Notes under the pieces: generated by a model | The model's database searches: none | What the model saw: the letters and a program-made list of their open reading frames with translations, nothing else | What the model was told of the DNA's origin: nothing | Source: an uncultured Flavobacteriales bacterium | GTDB taxonomy: Bacteria > Bacteroidota > Bacteroidia > Flavobacteriales_E > Vicingaceae | Reading direction: 5' to 3' | Assembly: GCA_905479995.1 (NCBI GenBank) | Contig: CAJQON010000037.1 | Location: 1 to 64,000 of the forward strand | DNA: 64,000 nt | Part shown: one piece after another, positions 8,329-18,536 of the stretch | Layout of the letters: each line of letters starts with the position of its first letter | Numbering within the stretch: position 1 is the stretch's first letter | Made by a program: the position numbers and the translations under genes

Positions 8329-8346
8329 TAGCTATAAAATTAAATA

Positions 8347-8374
8347 AAAGGCTAACCAATGGTTAGCCTTTTTT
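8347..8374. terminator. Bidirectional terminator
   Basis: AAAGGCTAACC-AAT-GGTTAGCCTTT, an 11-bp perfect stem with T-runs on both strands, between convergent genes. The stop codon of the minus-strand gene (8363) lies inside the hairpin. Confidence 0.9.
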
Positions 8375-9028
8375 TATGCTATAAAATACTCTATTGATGC
8401 TTTGAAGTTTAAACGTTTCAACATTCCCAAATACATGATTTAACCTTTGCTCAATAGCACTAACCTCTTCTTTAGCTTCATAATTATACGCCACAAAATT
8501 CAGCAACAATTGTCCTTCATTATTTAAGTTAGTTTTTAAATGCTCAAAAAAGGGTTGATTTAAAAATTCTTTTGGTACGTTCAATCCTTCAAAAATATCT
8601 ACCGCAATTAAATCATATTTAGCACCTGTATTTTTAATATAGTTTGCAGCATCGTCAATTATTACTGTTAATTTCTGAAACTCATCTAATCCAAAATATT
8701 TATTACCAAGCTCAACTACTTTCTCATCAATTTCAACAGCATCCATTTCCACATCTAATTGTAATTCATTATAAATTATAGATGGAATACTCCCGGCACC
8801 GCAACCCAAAACCAACATTTTTTTAGGTGGTTTTTGATCAATTTTAATTCTCTGAAACACTTGTTGAAAAACGCGATGCAAACTCGCAAATGAGTAATTA
8901 GCATTTTTTGAATTAAGAATCAGCTTTCCATCTTGTAATGCGACTTCTAATCTTTCACTATAAGTACTAGAAGTTTTTTCAACTCCAATTTTAACAAAGT
9001 AACTCAGGTATTTTTGTAAGGCATTCAA
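8363..9028 (-). CDS. Spermidine-synthase-like methyltransferase-fold protein
   Basis: 221 aa with a Rossmann methyltransferase core: motif I LVLGCGAGSIP, acidic motif II AVEIDEKV, then IDDAANYI and YDLIAVDIFEG. This is the pattern of the spermidine synthase (SpeE-like) family, but the N-terminal beta-hairpin domain of true SpeE is missing, so the substrate is uncertain. The start is TTG at 9028, overlapping the stop of the upstream 60-aa gene (ATTGA); a TGA/TTG overlap with no ATG nearby points to translational coupling. No decarboxylase partner is near. Confidence 0.8.
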   Translation of the reverse strand: MNALQKYLSYFVKIGVEKTSSTYSERLEVALQDGKLILNSKNANYSFASLHRVFQQVFQRIKIDQKPPKKMLVLGCGAGSIPSIIYNELQLDVEMDAVEIDEKVVELGNKYFGLDEFQKLTVIIDDAANYIKNTGAKYDLIAVDIFEGLNVPKEFLNQPFFEHLKTNLNNEGQLLLNFVAYNYEAKEEVSAIEQRLNHVFGNVETFKLQSINRVFYSIKKG

Positions 9029-9207
9029 TCTTGTTTTCTTTTGTTGGAAGTATTAATTGAATTGCCGATAAGTATTAGTGCACAAAAAGGAATAAAAAAA
9101 GTAAAGATAAAAGGCGAAAAATGGTCGGCTACATAAAAGATGAATCCTATCATCGAAATAAAAACCAAACCAATAAATCCAATTTTTTGCGCTAAATTCA
9201 ATTTCAT
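9025..9207 (-). CDS. Small two-helix membrane protein
   Basis: 60 aa with two predicted transmembrane helices (residues about 8-27 and 32-50) separated by a short DHFSPF turn, and a basic tail NKRKQD. No family was recognised. Its stop codon overlaps the TTG start of the spermidine-synthase-like gene, so the two are co-expressed. Confidence 0.65.
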   Translation of the reverse strand: MKLNLAQKIGFIGLVFISMIGFIFYVADHFSPFIFTFFIPFCALILIGNSINTSNKRKQD

Positions 9208-9219
9208 GGTGTAAATATA

Positions 9220-9250
9220 AAGAAGCCTTTCCAGTTTGGAAAGGCTTCTT
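9220..9250 (-). terminator. Terminator of the groES-groEL operon
   Basis: AAGAAGCCTTTCC / GGAAAGGCTTCTT, a 13-bp perfect stem with a 5-nt loop, 23 bases past the groEL stop on the minus strand. Confidence 0.9.
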
Positions 9251-9272
9251 TTTTGATTGTATGTTTTTTGGT

Positions 9273-10931
<1,659 letters not shown>

Positions 10932-11207
10932 TTAAACAATTGCGAAAATATCTGATTCACGCATAATTAAATAATCTTTTCCTTCTACAGATACTTCTGT
11001 TCCAGCATACTTCCCATAAAGTACCGTATCTCCAGTTTTAACTGTCATAGGCTCATCAGGTTTTCCATTTCCAACAGCTACAATTTTGCCTCTTTGAGGT
11101 TTTTCTTTTGCAGTATCTGGAATAATAATTCCTCCAGCAGTTTTTTCTTCTGCAGCTTGAGCTTCTACAATTACTCTATCTGCAAGTGGTTTAATTTTAA
11201 TAGCCAT
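10932..11207 (-). CDS. groS: 10 kDa co-chaperonin GroES
   Basis: 91 aa from the ATG at 11207, giving the standard N-terminus [15 protein letters not shown]. The open frame extends 16 codons further upstream, but those residues do not belong to the family. It carries the mobile loop [17 protein letters not shown] that docks on GroEL, and the conserved end [13 protein letters not shown]. It forms the heptameric lid of the chaperonin. First gene of groES-groEL. Confidence 0.98.
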   Translation of the reverse strand: MAIKIKPLADRVIVEAQAAEEKTAGGIIIPDTAKEKPQRGKIVAVGNGKPDEPMTVKTGDTVLYGKYAGTEVSVEGKDYLIMRESDIFAIV

Positions 11208-11249
11208 ATCTTTTATTTTAATGTTATCAATTTTTCTCTGAATGAATAT

Positions 11250-11267
11250 AGTCACATTCTATACCAA
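11250..11267 (-). promoter_or_regulatory. Weak sigma54-like element upstream of groES
   Basis: On the minus strand TTGGTATAGAATGTGACT matches the -24 GG and spacing of a sigma54 promoter but has GA instead of GC at -12. A clear TAnnTTTG box is absent in this leader. Speculative. Confidence 0.2.
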
Positions 11268-11315
11268 TGAAGAAATGACAGGATTCTCAGCCATTTTTTC
11301 AGTTTATTCCATAAA

Positions 11316-11351
11316 AAAAGTGTCAGCCCATTGGTATAAACTGACACTTTT
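11316..11351 (-). terminator. Terminator after secG
   Basis: AAAAGTGTCAG / CTGACACTTTT, an 11-bp stem around a 14-nt loop, 18 bases past the secG stop, with a run of T on the minus strand. It separates secG from groES. Confidence 0.85.
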
Positions 11352-11369
11352 ACATATTTCTTAATTCTT

Positions 11370-11723
11370 TTATTCTGCAGGAGCTGAAGCCGGTCCAGTT
11401 GTTGGAACAGTTACTCCATTATTAACTGGTGCAGCTAATGGTGCATTATCAACTTGTTCTTGCATTTTAGTTCCTCTTCCTTCACCTTCTACTTCAACAG
11501 TTGAAGATGTTGTAAAAGCTGAGGATGCAATACTTAATATTACCAAAGCAATACCCATTGACCAAGTCGCTTTTTCTAAGAAGTCAGTTGTTTTTCTAAC
11601 TCCCATCACTTGGTTGTTAGTAGAAAACGCAGAATCTAATCCTCCTTTAGGATTTTGAACAAGTACGATTAGTATTAACAATACACAAACGACAATTACT
11701 AATATGGTGATTAATGCAAACAT
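11370..11723 (-). CDS. secG: Protein-export membrane protein SecG
   Basis: 117 aa. Two transmembrane helices (residues about 1-22 and 53-73) flank the conserved cytoplasmic loop VQNPKGGLDSAF; the C-terminal Pro/Ala/Glu-rich tail is typical of Bacteroidota SecG. It assists SecYE translocation. Its ATG overlaps the stop of the upstream TPR gene (TAATG), so it is the last gene of the miaB-to-secG run. Confidence 0.95.
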   Translation of the reverse strand: MFALITILVIVVCVLLILIVLVQNPKGGLDSAFSTNNQVMGVRKTTDFLEKATWSMGIALVILSIASSAFTTSSTVEVEGEGRGTKMQEQVDNAPLAAPVNNGVTVPTTGPASAPAE

Positions 11724-12619
11724 TATTTTATTTTTTTGTTTAAAATTTTAATTTGGGATGCAAAATAACTTCTTTTTTTCGGATTATTCAAACTTAATTT
11801 CTCGTAAGTCCGAATTGCTTCTTCAAAAGCGCCTTGTTCAACCAAAATAAGAGCGAGGGTTTCACTAACCACTCCCTTATTACTTACACTCTTTTTCGCC
11901 ATGCTTCCTGGTGAATAAAAGGGTTCTTTATTGGGGTCAATCTTAGGGTCTTCCTGAATAAATTGATCTATTAAATCGGCATTGCTCTTTTTTGTTGATT
12001 TGGCAATAACAACTGGATCAATGTCTTCATCACTAAAATGGCTTAACCAATCTGTAAAACTATGTTCTGTTTTTTCATCAAACAAATCAACTTCTACAGC
12101 GGTCTCTTCAACTTGTTTTGTTGCTTGTTCTTCAATGTCACCTGGCAAGTCCTTATCTACTTCTAGCTCTATACTATAACTAATTGCTTGTGTTATGTAT
12201 TCTTTTTCCAACACATCAAGCTCTTCCACTTTTATTTTGGGAGTTTCTTCTTTTAACTCTTTAGGCTTTTCTTCTTCAACCAATAATTCAGGCTGAACCT
12301 CAACAGGCTTTGCTTCTTTCGTTTTCTCTTGCGCAACAATTTTCTCTTCAACCACTGGCTTAATTACTACTTCTCCTGCTGCTTCCTCTATAGGCTGTAA
12401 TAATTCAAAAAGTTGAGTTCTATCAGAACAATATGCTGCGGCTTTTTTTAATTGTTCATCAAACAAAATGCTATCGCTACTATTTAAATTAATAGCATAC
12501 ATCAACTGTCCGGTTTGACAATAAGGAAATTCATTTACAATAGGCAACAAGTCTTGCCCATTAACTTGAGCTAATAGTTCGGGCTGGGTAAGATATTTTA
12601 CAAAATCTTTTACTTGCAT
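11723..12619 (-). CDS. TPR-containing hypothetical protein
   Basis: 298 aa. The N-terminal 90 residues form a helical domain (MQVKDFVKYLTQPELLAQ), followed by a long acidic Glu/Lys/Val-rich linker (about 100-190). The C-terminus has one tetratricopeptide-like helix pair (SETLALILVEQGAFEEAIRTYEKL). Precise function unknown; genes of this kind lie between lptE and secG in many Bacteroidota. It starts two bases after lptE ends and overlaps secG, consistent with one envelope-related operon. Confidence 0.75.
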   Translation of the reverse strand: MQVKDFVKYLTQPELLAQVNGQDLLPIVNEFPYCQTGQLMYAINLNSSDSILFDEQLKKAAAYCSDRTQLFELLQPIEEAAGEVVIKPVVEEKIVAQEKTKEAKPVEVQPELLVEEEKPKELKEETPKIKVEELDVLEKEYITQAISYSIELEVDKDLPGDIEEQATKQVEETAVEVDLFDEKTEHSFTDWLSHFSDEDIDPVVIAKSTKKSNADLIDQFIQEDPKIDPNKEPFYSPGSMAKKSVSNKGVVSETLALILVEQGAFEEAIRTYEKLSLNNPKKRSYFASQIKILNKKIK

Positions 12620-12620
12620 A

Positions 12621-13127
12621 TTACCAATTACTTACCGATTTATTAAAAATATCTTGGGTCAACTGATCATTAATATCTTCAATCAATTCATCCTCAATAC
12701 TCGCTATGTTCTGAGAACTCTCATAATCTGCAAAACGCGAAAAACGCGTCTCAAAATCTTGCGTATGGTCTTTGGTATTTACAAAAGTTACTTTTACTGC
12801 AATCGTTAATCGATTTAATGCCGCCTTATCATTCCCTTGAATGGCAACGGACGAAATTCTATAATTTGTTATTGCTCCTTCAAAACGCAAATCTCCATCT
12901 CTGGTCACTAAATTTAAATTGGTTTGTGAGATAAAAACATCTTTTAAGGCTTCAGTAAACGTTTGACTTAAATTGGCATTTGCCAATGGTGCATAAACTT
13001 GAAATGTTTTTACAGAAACTGTTTTTACATCTTCGGCAATAGAAGCTCCGGTAAATGAATAATTTACTTTACACGAATAAATAATCGTGAGCAACAGAAT
13101 TAATATGGCAGCTAACTTTAGTTTCAA
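12621..13127 (-). CDS. lptE: LPS-assembly lipoprotein LptE-like
   Basis: 168 aa with a lipoprotein signal ending at IIYSC (Cys19), then YSFTGASIAEDVKTVSVKTF, the typical start of the Bacteroidota LptE family. It plugs LptD in the outer membrane for lipopolysaccharide export; LptD itself is not in this window. The start is TTG at 13127 overlapping the TGA stop of the sigma54 activator gene (ATTGA); no ATG is available, and the TTG gives the correct signal peptide. Confidence 0.85.
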   Translation of the reverse strand: MKLKLAAILILLLTIIYSCKVNYSFTGASIAEDVKTVSVKTFQVYAPLANANLSQTFTEALKDVFISQTNLNLVTRDGDLRFEGAITNYRISSVAIQGNDKAALNRLTIAVKVTFVNTKDHTQDFETRFSRFADYESSQNIASIEDELIEDINDQLTQDIFNKSVSNW

Positions 13128-14362
13128 TTGTCTATTTCGTATTCTTTAATTTTTCTATAAAGTGTTCGTTCTGAAATTCCCAATTCATCTGCGGCACTTT
13201 TACGTTTTCCATTGTATTTGGCCAAAGCTTTAATAATCATTTCCTTCTCCTTATCGGCTAACGACAGCGATTCCTCAACCAATTCTTCATGTTGTACTGA
13301 GGATTCTTCTTTGGGTAATATCTGCGGCTTATAGACTTGATTGTCTTCTTGTCGATCTACTTCTTGAGGCTTATTGTACAAGTTTTTTATGCTTTGAACC
13401 AATGCAGGATTATTTTCTAAGTCTCCTAATTCATTGCCTTGATTTTTCATTAAACCAAAAACCAAATTCTTCAATTCAGTAACATCCCCTTTTAAATCAA
13501 ACAAAACTTTATACAAAATATCTCTTTCCGATAAATCCGAATTAGCATCACCTTTAAAAACTGTAGGTAAATTCTGGTCGATTGTATTCGGCAAATATTT
13601 TAATAAAATTTCTTCGCTAATGTCTCTCGAGCTTTCAATAACCGAAACCTGTTCAGCAACATTTTTTAGTTGACGAATGTTTCCATTCCAACGGTAATTT
13701 TCAAGTAAAACAATAGCTTCTGGAGATAATTTAACGCTCGGCATTCTGTATTTACTCGCAAAGTCTGAAGCAAATTTTCTAAACAATAAATGGATGTCTT
13801 CTTTTCGATCTCTTAAGGCTGGTAAAACAATAGGAACTGTATTTAAACGATAAAAAAGGTCTTCTCTAAACTTGCCTTTTTTGATTGCTTGACCAATGTT
13901 AACATTGGTAGCAGCAACCACTCTAATGTCGGTTTTTAGCACTTTAGAAGAACCTACTTTAATGAATTCTCCTGTTTCTAAAACCCTCAATAATCGTACT
14001 TGGGTTTGTACAGGTAATTCTGCTACTTCATCTAAAAAGATGGTTCCACCATCTGCTACTTCAAAATATCCTTTTCTAGAATCGTGTGCACCTGTAAAAG
14101 CGCCCTTTTCATGTCCAAACAGCTCCGAGTCTATTGTTCCTTCAGGAATTGCGCCACAATTTACTGCTATGTATTTGTTGTGTTTTCTGGCACTTAATTG
14201 GTGGATAATTTGAGGCATTATTTCTTTACCAACACCACTCTCTCCTGTTATTAAAACAGACAAATCGGTTAAAGCAACTTGTGTCGCCACATCTATTGCT
14301 CTGTCCAATATTGGAGAAGCTCCAATAATTCCAAATCGTTGTTTAATTTGCTGTGTATTCAT
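13124..14362 (-). CDS. Sigma54-dependent transcriptional activator
   Basis: 412 aa. The AAA+ domain starts almost at the N-terminus: Walker A GESGVGKE (40-47), the sigma54-contacting loop GAFTGA (87-92), and Walker B GGTIFLDEVAEL. The C-terminus is a Fis-type helix-turn-helix (GKRKSAADELGISERTLYRKIK). There is no receiver or PAS domain, so activity is not controlled by a linked sensor in the usual way. It sits between miaB and lptE; the targets are unknown, possibly envelope-stress or chaperone genes nearby. Confidence 0.93.
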   Translation of the reverse strand: MNTQQIKQRFGIIGASPILDRAIDVATQVALTDLSVLITGESGVGKEIMPQIIHQLSARKHNKYIAVNCGAIPEGTIDSELFGHEKGAFTGAHDSRKGYFEVADGGTIFLDEVAELPVQTQVRLLRVLETGEFIKVGSSKVLKTDIRVVAATNVNIGQAIKKGKFREDLFYRLNTVPIVLPALRDRKEDIHLLFRKFASDFASKYRMPSVKLSPEAIVLLENYRWNGNIRQLKNVAEQVSVIESSRDISEEILLKYLPNTIDQNLPTVFKGDANSDLSERDILYKVLFDLKGDVTELKNLVFGLMKNQGNELGDLENNPALVQSIKNLYNKPQEVDRQEDNQVYKPQILPKEESSVQHEELVEESLSLADKEKEMIIKALAKYNGKRKSAADELGISERTLYRKIKEYEIDN

Positions 14363-14373
14363 TCTCTTTTTAA

Positions 14374-15816
14374 TTATTCAACTGCCGTTCCCAACAGTGT
14401 TCCTCCAGTACAATCGTGAACATGAACCTTAACATAGTCGCCAACTTTGTAGTCTTTTCTTGGAAAAACAACCACCGTATTTTGAGAGGTTCTTCCTGCC
14501 AACTCATCATCAGATCGCTTTGAGTTTTTTTCTACCAACACTTCATAAACGGAGCCAACATAGTTTTTATTGATCTCAAAAGAATGGTCTCTTTGTAAAG
14601 CAACAATTTCCGAAAGTCTTCTACTCTTATCTTCCTCACTCACATCATCATCTAACTTACGTTGTGCCTGCGTATTTGGTCGCTCAGAGTATTTAAACAT
14701 ATACGAAAAATCATACCGAACATAATCCATTAACGATAACGTTTCTTTGTGCTCCTCCTCTGTTTCAGAACAAAACCCAGCAATTATATCTGCCGAAATT
14801 GAACAGTCTGGCATAATCTCTTTTATCTTATCAATTCGCTCCATGTACCATTCTCTGGTATAACCTCTATTCATTACCTCTAAAACCCTAGAGTTTCCAC
14901 TTTGAAAAGGCAAATGAATATACTTGCAAATGTTGTCGTACTTAGCCATTGTATGTAAAAACTCATCCGTAATGTCTTTAGGATGTGAAGTTGAAAAACG
15001 AACCCTCAACAATGGACTAATGAGTGCAACTTGTTCCATTAGTTGAGCAAAATTCATACTTTCTGCTTTTTCCTCATCGCTTAATGTATCAAAATTCTTT
15101 TTCAAGCCCTCCTTTCCATACCACAAATAAGAATCTACATTTTGTCCCAAAAGAGTTACTTCCTTATAGCCTCTGTTAAACAAATCTTTTGCTTCTTCTA
15201 AAATACTTTCTGGATTTCTACTTCGTTCTCTTCCTCGTGTAAAAGGTACAACGCAGAAAGTACACATATTATCACACCCTCTGGTAATTGAAATGAATGC
15301 CGAAACACCATTACTCAATAAACGCACAGGACTAATATCGGCATAAGTTTCTTCTTTAGATAGAATTACGTTTACTGCTTTCTTTCCTTCATCAACTTGT
15401 TGTACCAAGTTAGGTAAATCTCTATAAGCATCAGGGCCAACTACAATGTCTACCAATTTTTCTTCTTCCAAAAATTTCGACTTTAATCGCTCTGCCATAC
15501 AACCCAAAACACCAATCATCATTTCTGGCTTCTTCTTTTTTGCATGCTGAAACGACTTCAGTCTATTTCTTACCGTTTGTTCTGCCTTTTCTCTAATAGA
15601 ACAGGTATTTACCAAAACCAAATCAGCCTCTTCTAGATTTTTAGTAGTGTTAAATCCATCTTTAGTTAAAATAGATGCAACTATTTCACTGTCAGAAAAA
15701 TTCATTTGACAACCGTAACTCTCAATGTAAACTTTTCTAGCTCCTTCTGTGTTCGAATCTAACATGGTTGTTTGTCCTTGCTTTGATTCGTCTATTTCTT
15801 TCTTAATCTCTTCCAT
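14374..15816 (-). CDS. miaB: tRNA-2-methylthio-N6-dimethylallyladenosine synthase
   Basis: 480 aa, slightly long because of an N-terminal extension of about 28 residues. Radical SAM methylthiotransferase that adds a methylthio group to i6A37 of tRNAs. Domains: N-terminal UPF0004 with Cys36 (YGCQMN), the Cys of NTCSIREKA and the Cys of LGCMAERL for the auxiliary cluster; the radical SAM motif CDNMCTFC; and a C-terminal TRAM domain ([12 protein letters not shown]...). First gene of the minus-strand run toward secG, divergent from topA. Confidence 0.97.
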   Translation of the reverse strand: MEEIKKEIDESKQGQTTMLDSNTEGARKVYIESYGCQMNFSDSEIVASILTKDGFNTTKNLEEADLVLVNTCSIREKAEQTVRNRLKSFQHAKKKKPEMMIGVLGCMAERLKSKFLEEEKLVDIVVGPDAYRDLPNLVQQVDEGKKAVNVILSKEETYADISPVRLLSNGVSAFISITRGCDNMCTFCVVPFTRGRERSRNPESILEEAKDLFNRGYKEVTLLGQNVDSYLWYGKEGLKKNFDTLSDEEKAESMNFAQLMEQVALISPLLRVRFSTSHPKDITDEFLHTMAKYDNICKYIHLPFQSGNSRVLEVMNRGYTREWYMERIDKIKEIMPDCSISADIIAGFCSETEEEHKETLSLMDYVRYDFSYMFKYSERPNTQAQRKLDDDVSEEDKSRRLSEIVALQRDHSFEINKNYVGSVYEVLVEKNSKRSDDELAGRTSQNTVVVFPRKDYKVGDYVKVHVHDCTGGTLLGTAVE

Positions 15817-15834
15817 TATAAATTAATTGGATTG

Positions 15835-15866
15835 CGAAGTTACTCAATTTTAAAACGAATGACAAA
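15835..15866 (-). promoter_or_regulatory. Promoter of the miaB operon
   Basis: On the minus strand TTTG, 20 bases, then TAACTTCG: a good fit to the Bacteroidota TTTG / TAnnTTTG pattern, just upstream of the miaB start at 15816. Confidence 0.55.
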
Positions 15867-15943
15867 ATGACATAAAAGTTAAATTTGCATATTTAAAAAA
15901 AGTATATTATTTTATAATATAGGAGCCCTGAATCCATATCAAA

Positions 15944-15976
15944 TTTGGAAAAGCAAAAATTTATTTCATTTCTTTG
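15944..15976 (+). promoter_or_regulatory. Promoter of topA
   Basis: TTTG at 15944-15947, 21 bases, then TTTCTTTG at 15969-15976, one base off the TAnnTTTG consensus, 29 bases before the topA ATG. Confidence 0.5.
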
Positions 15977-16005
15977 CAAAAAAAATCACTCTAACATATT
16001 AAAGT

Positions 16006-18498
16006 ATGGCAAAGAATCTAGTAATAGTTGAGTCACCCGCAAAAGCAAAAACAATAGAGAAAATTCTTGGAAAAGATTTTACAGTTAAATCAAGCTTTGG
16101 CCATATTAGAGACTTGCCTGGCAAGAACATTTCTATTGACATAGAAAATGACTTTGCCCCTGACTATGTTATTCCTGATGATAAAAAGAAAATTGTTGCT
16201 GAATTAAAAAAGCTTTCTAAAACTGCAGAAACGGTTTGGTTGGCATCGGATGAGGATCGCGAGGGAGAAGCCATTTCTTGGCATTTATTAGAAGCATTAA
16301 AATTAAAAGAAGAAAAAACCAAACGGATCGTTTTTCATGAGATTACAAAAACAGCCATTACTAAGGCAGTAGAAAATCCAAGAAAAATTAATAAAGACTT
16401 AGTAGACGCCCAACAAGCCAGAAGAGTTTTGGATAGATTGGTGGGTTACGAACTTTCTCCGGTATTATGGAAAAAAATAAAACCATCACTTTCTGCAGGA
16501 CGAGTTCAGTCGGTTGCTGTTCGTTTAATTGTAGAGCGTGAAAAAGAAATTGCTGACTTTAACTACGAGTCTTCTTACAGAGTTGTAGCTAATTTTGTTG
16601 TTGGTGGTAGTACTATTATGAAATCAGAACTTCCGCAACGATTTAAAACCAAAGCAGAAGCAGAAAAATTTCTAGAAAGTTGTAAAGGTGCAAAATTTAC
16701 AATTGACAATCTAGAAACGAAACCAGCAAAAAAGTCACCTGCAGCACCATTTACTACTTCCACATTACAACAAGAGGCAAGTAGAAAGTTAGGTTTCTCA
16801 GTATCTCAAACCATGACCGTTGCACAAAGACTTTACGAAGCTGGTAAGATTACTTACATGAGAACAGACTCTGTAAACCTATCAAACGATGCAATAGGTG
16901 CAGCTAAAAAAGAAATTACAAAATCTTATGGTGAAGAATATTCTCAAATAAGAAAATACAATACAAAATCTAAAGGAGCACAAGAGGCACACGAGGCCAT
17001 TCGACCTTCTTACATGAACGAACATACTTTTACTGGTGATCCAGGACAAGCACGTTTGTATGATTTAATTTGGAAAAGAACTGTAGCTTCTCAAATGAGT
17101 GATGCTCAATTAGAAAAGACAACTGCAAAAATTAAAATATCTACTGCCAATGAAGTTTTTGTGGCAAAAGGAGAAGTGCTAATTTTTGAAGGGTTCTTAA
17201 AAGTATACTTAGAATCTACTGACGATGAACACAATGACGATAAAGAAGGTATTTTACCTCCTTTAACCGTTGGTGAAGAATTACAATTACAAGAAATTAT
17301 TGCTACTGAACGATTTACACATCACCCTGCCCGATATACTGAAGCTAGCTTAGTAAAGAAACTAGAAGCATTAGGAATAGGAAGACCGTCTACTTACGCA
17401 CCAACAATTTCTACTGTTCAGAAAAGAGGTTATGTAGTAAAAGAAGATAGAGATGGAGCTCAAAGAGATTTTACAACGCTAACATTGAAAGATGACACCA
17501 TTGGTGATGTTACCGCAAAAGAAAATTTTGGTTTTGAAAAAAGAAAAATGTTCCCATCCGATATTGGAATTGTGGTTACAGACTTTTTGGTAGAAAATTT
17601 TGGAAAAGTACTCGACTATAGCTTTACGGCAAAGGTAGAAGAGCAATTTGATGAAATTGCTGAAGGCCAAAAACAATGGAGTAAAATGATTGCAGAATTC
17701 TACAATCCTTTTCATACACAAATTGAAGACACCCTAGAAAATGCCGAAAGAGCAAGTGGAGAAAGAGCTTTAGGAATAGATCCTGAATCTGGAAGACCAT
17801 TAATTGTAAGAATTGGAAAATTCGGACCAATGGCACAAATAGGAAAAACCGAAGATGAAGGCGGAGCCAAGTTTGCAAGTTTACTAACTGGACAGACCAT
17901 TGGAAGAATCTCTTTAGAAGAAGCCCTCGAGTTATTTAAATTCCCAAAAACATTAGGTGAATTTGAAGGTCATGATGTAATTGCTTCTCAAGGACGATTT
18001 GGACCTTATGTGAAATTTGACACAATGTTCGTCTCTATTCCTAGAGATGAAGATTTAGGTTCGGTTGACTTAACAAGAGCAATAGAACTAATAAAAGAAA
18101 AACAACAAGCTGATGCTCCAATAGATGAATACGAAAGCCTTCCTGTTCAAAAAGGAGTTGGACGTTTTGGGCCTTTCATCAAATGGAATGGAATGTTTAT
18201 TAATGTAAACAAAAAATACAATTTTGATAATTTATCGCATGAAGATATTGTTCAATTAATTGAAGATAAAAAGCAAAAAGAAATTGACAAATTCATTCAT
18301 AACTGGGAAGACAAAGGTATTTCGGTACAAAAAGCACGTTGGGGAAGATTCAATATTATAAAAGGTAAAATTAAAATTGAATTACCTAAAACAACTGATG
18401 CTCCTGCTCTTACTTTAGAACAAGTTGAAAAAATGATCGCTGAAAAAGCTCCAGCAAAAAAAGCAAAGAAAAAGAAAGCCGTAAAGAAAAAGAAGTAG
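16006..18498 (+). CDS. topA: DNA topoisomerase I
   Basis: 830 aa type IA topoisomerase that relaxes negative supercoils. N-terminal Toprim domain (LVIVESPAKAKTIEKIL, then ASDEDREGEAISWH), cleavage domain with catalytic Tyr284 in YMRTDS, and the IGRPSTYA motif. The C-terminal third holds Topo_C-type repeats (SGRPLIVRIGKFGPM, GRFGPYVKF, GRFGPFIKW) instead of zinc fingers, and a Lys-rich tail (AKKAKKKKAVKKKK) that probably binds DNA. Monocistronic start, with the arginase-fold gene 38 bases downstream. Confidence 0.98.
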   Translation: MAKNLVIVESPAKAKTIEKILGKDFTVKSSFGHIRDLPGKNISIDIENDFAPDYVIPDDKKKIVAELKKLSKTAETVWLASDEDREGEAISWHLLEALKLKEEKTKRIVFHEITKTAITKAVENPRKINKDLVDAQQARRVLDRLVGYELSPVLWKKIKPSLSAGRVQSVAVRLIVEREKEIADFNYESSYRVVANFVVGGSTIMKSELPQRFKTKAEAEKFLESCKGAKFTIDNLETKPAKKSPAAPFTTSTLQQEASRKLGFSVSQTMTVAQRLYEAGKITYMRTDSVNLSNDAIGAAKKEITKSYGEEYSQIRKYNTKSKGAQEAHEAIRPSYMNEHTFTGDPGQARLYDLIWKRTVASQMSDAQLEKTTAKIKISTANEVFVAKGEVLIFEGFLKVYLESTDDEHNDDKEGILPPLTVGEELQLQEIIATERFTHHPARYTEASLVKKLEALGIGRPSTYAPTISTVQKRGYVVKEDRDGAQRDFTTLTLKDDTIGDVTAKENFGFEKRKMFPSDIGIVVTDFLVENFGKVLDYSFTAKVEEQFDEIAEGQKQWSKMIAEFYNPFHTQIEDTLENAERASGERALGIDPESGRPLIVRIGKFGPMAQIGKTEDEGGAKFASLLTGQTIGRISLEEALELFKFPKTLGEFEGHDVIASQGRFGPYVKFDTMFVSIPRDEDLGSVDLTRAIELIKEKQQADAPIDEYESLPVQKGVGRFGPFIKWNGMFINVNKKYNFDNLSHEDIVQLIEDKKQKEIDKFIHNWEDKGISVQKARWGRFNIIKGKIKIELPKTTDAPALTLEQVEKMIAEKAPAKKAKKKKAVKKKK

Positions 18499-18536
18499 AA
18501 ACATTATATTTGGATTTAATTCAATAATTCGAACAC

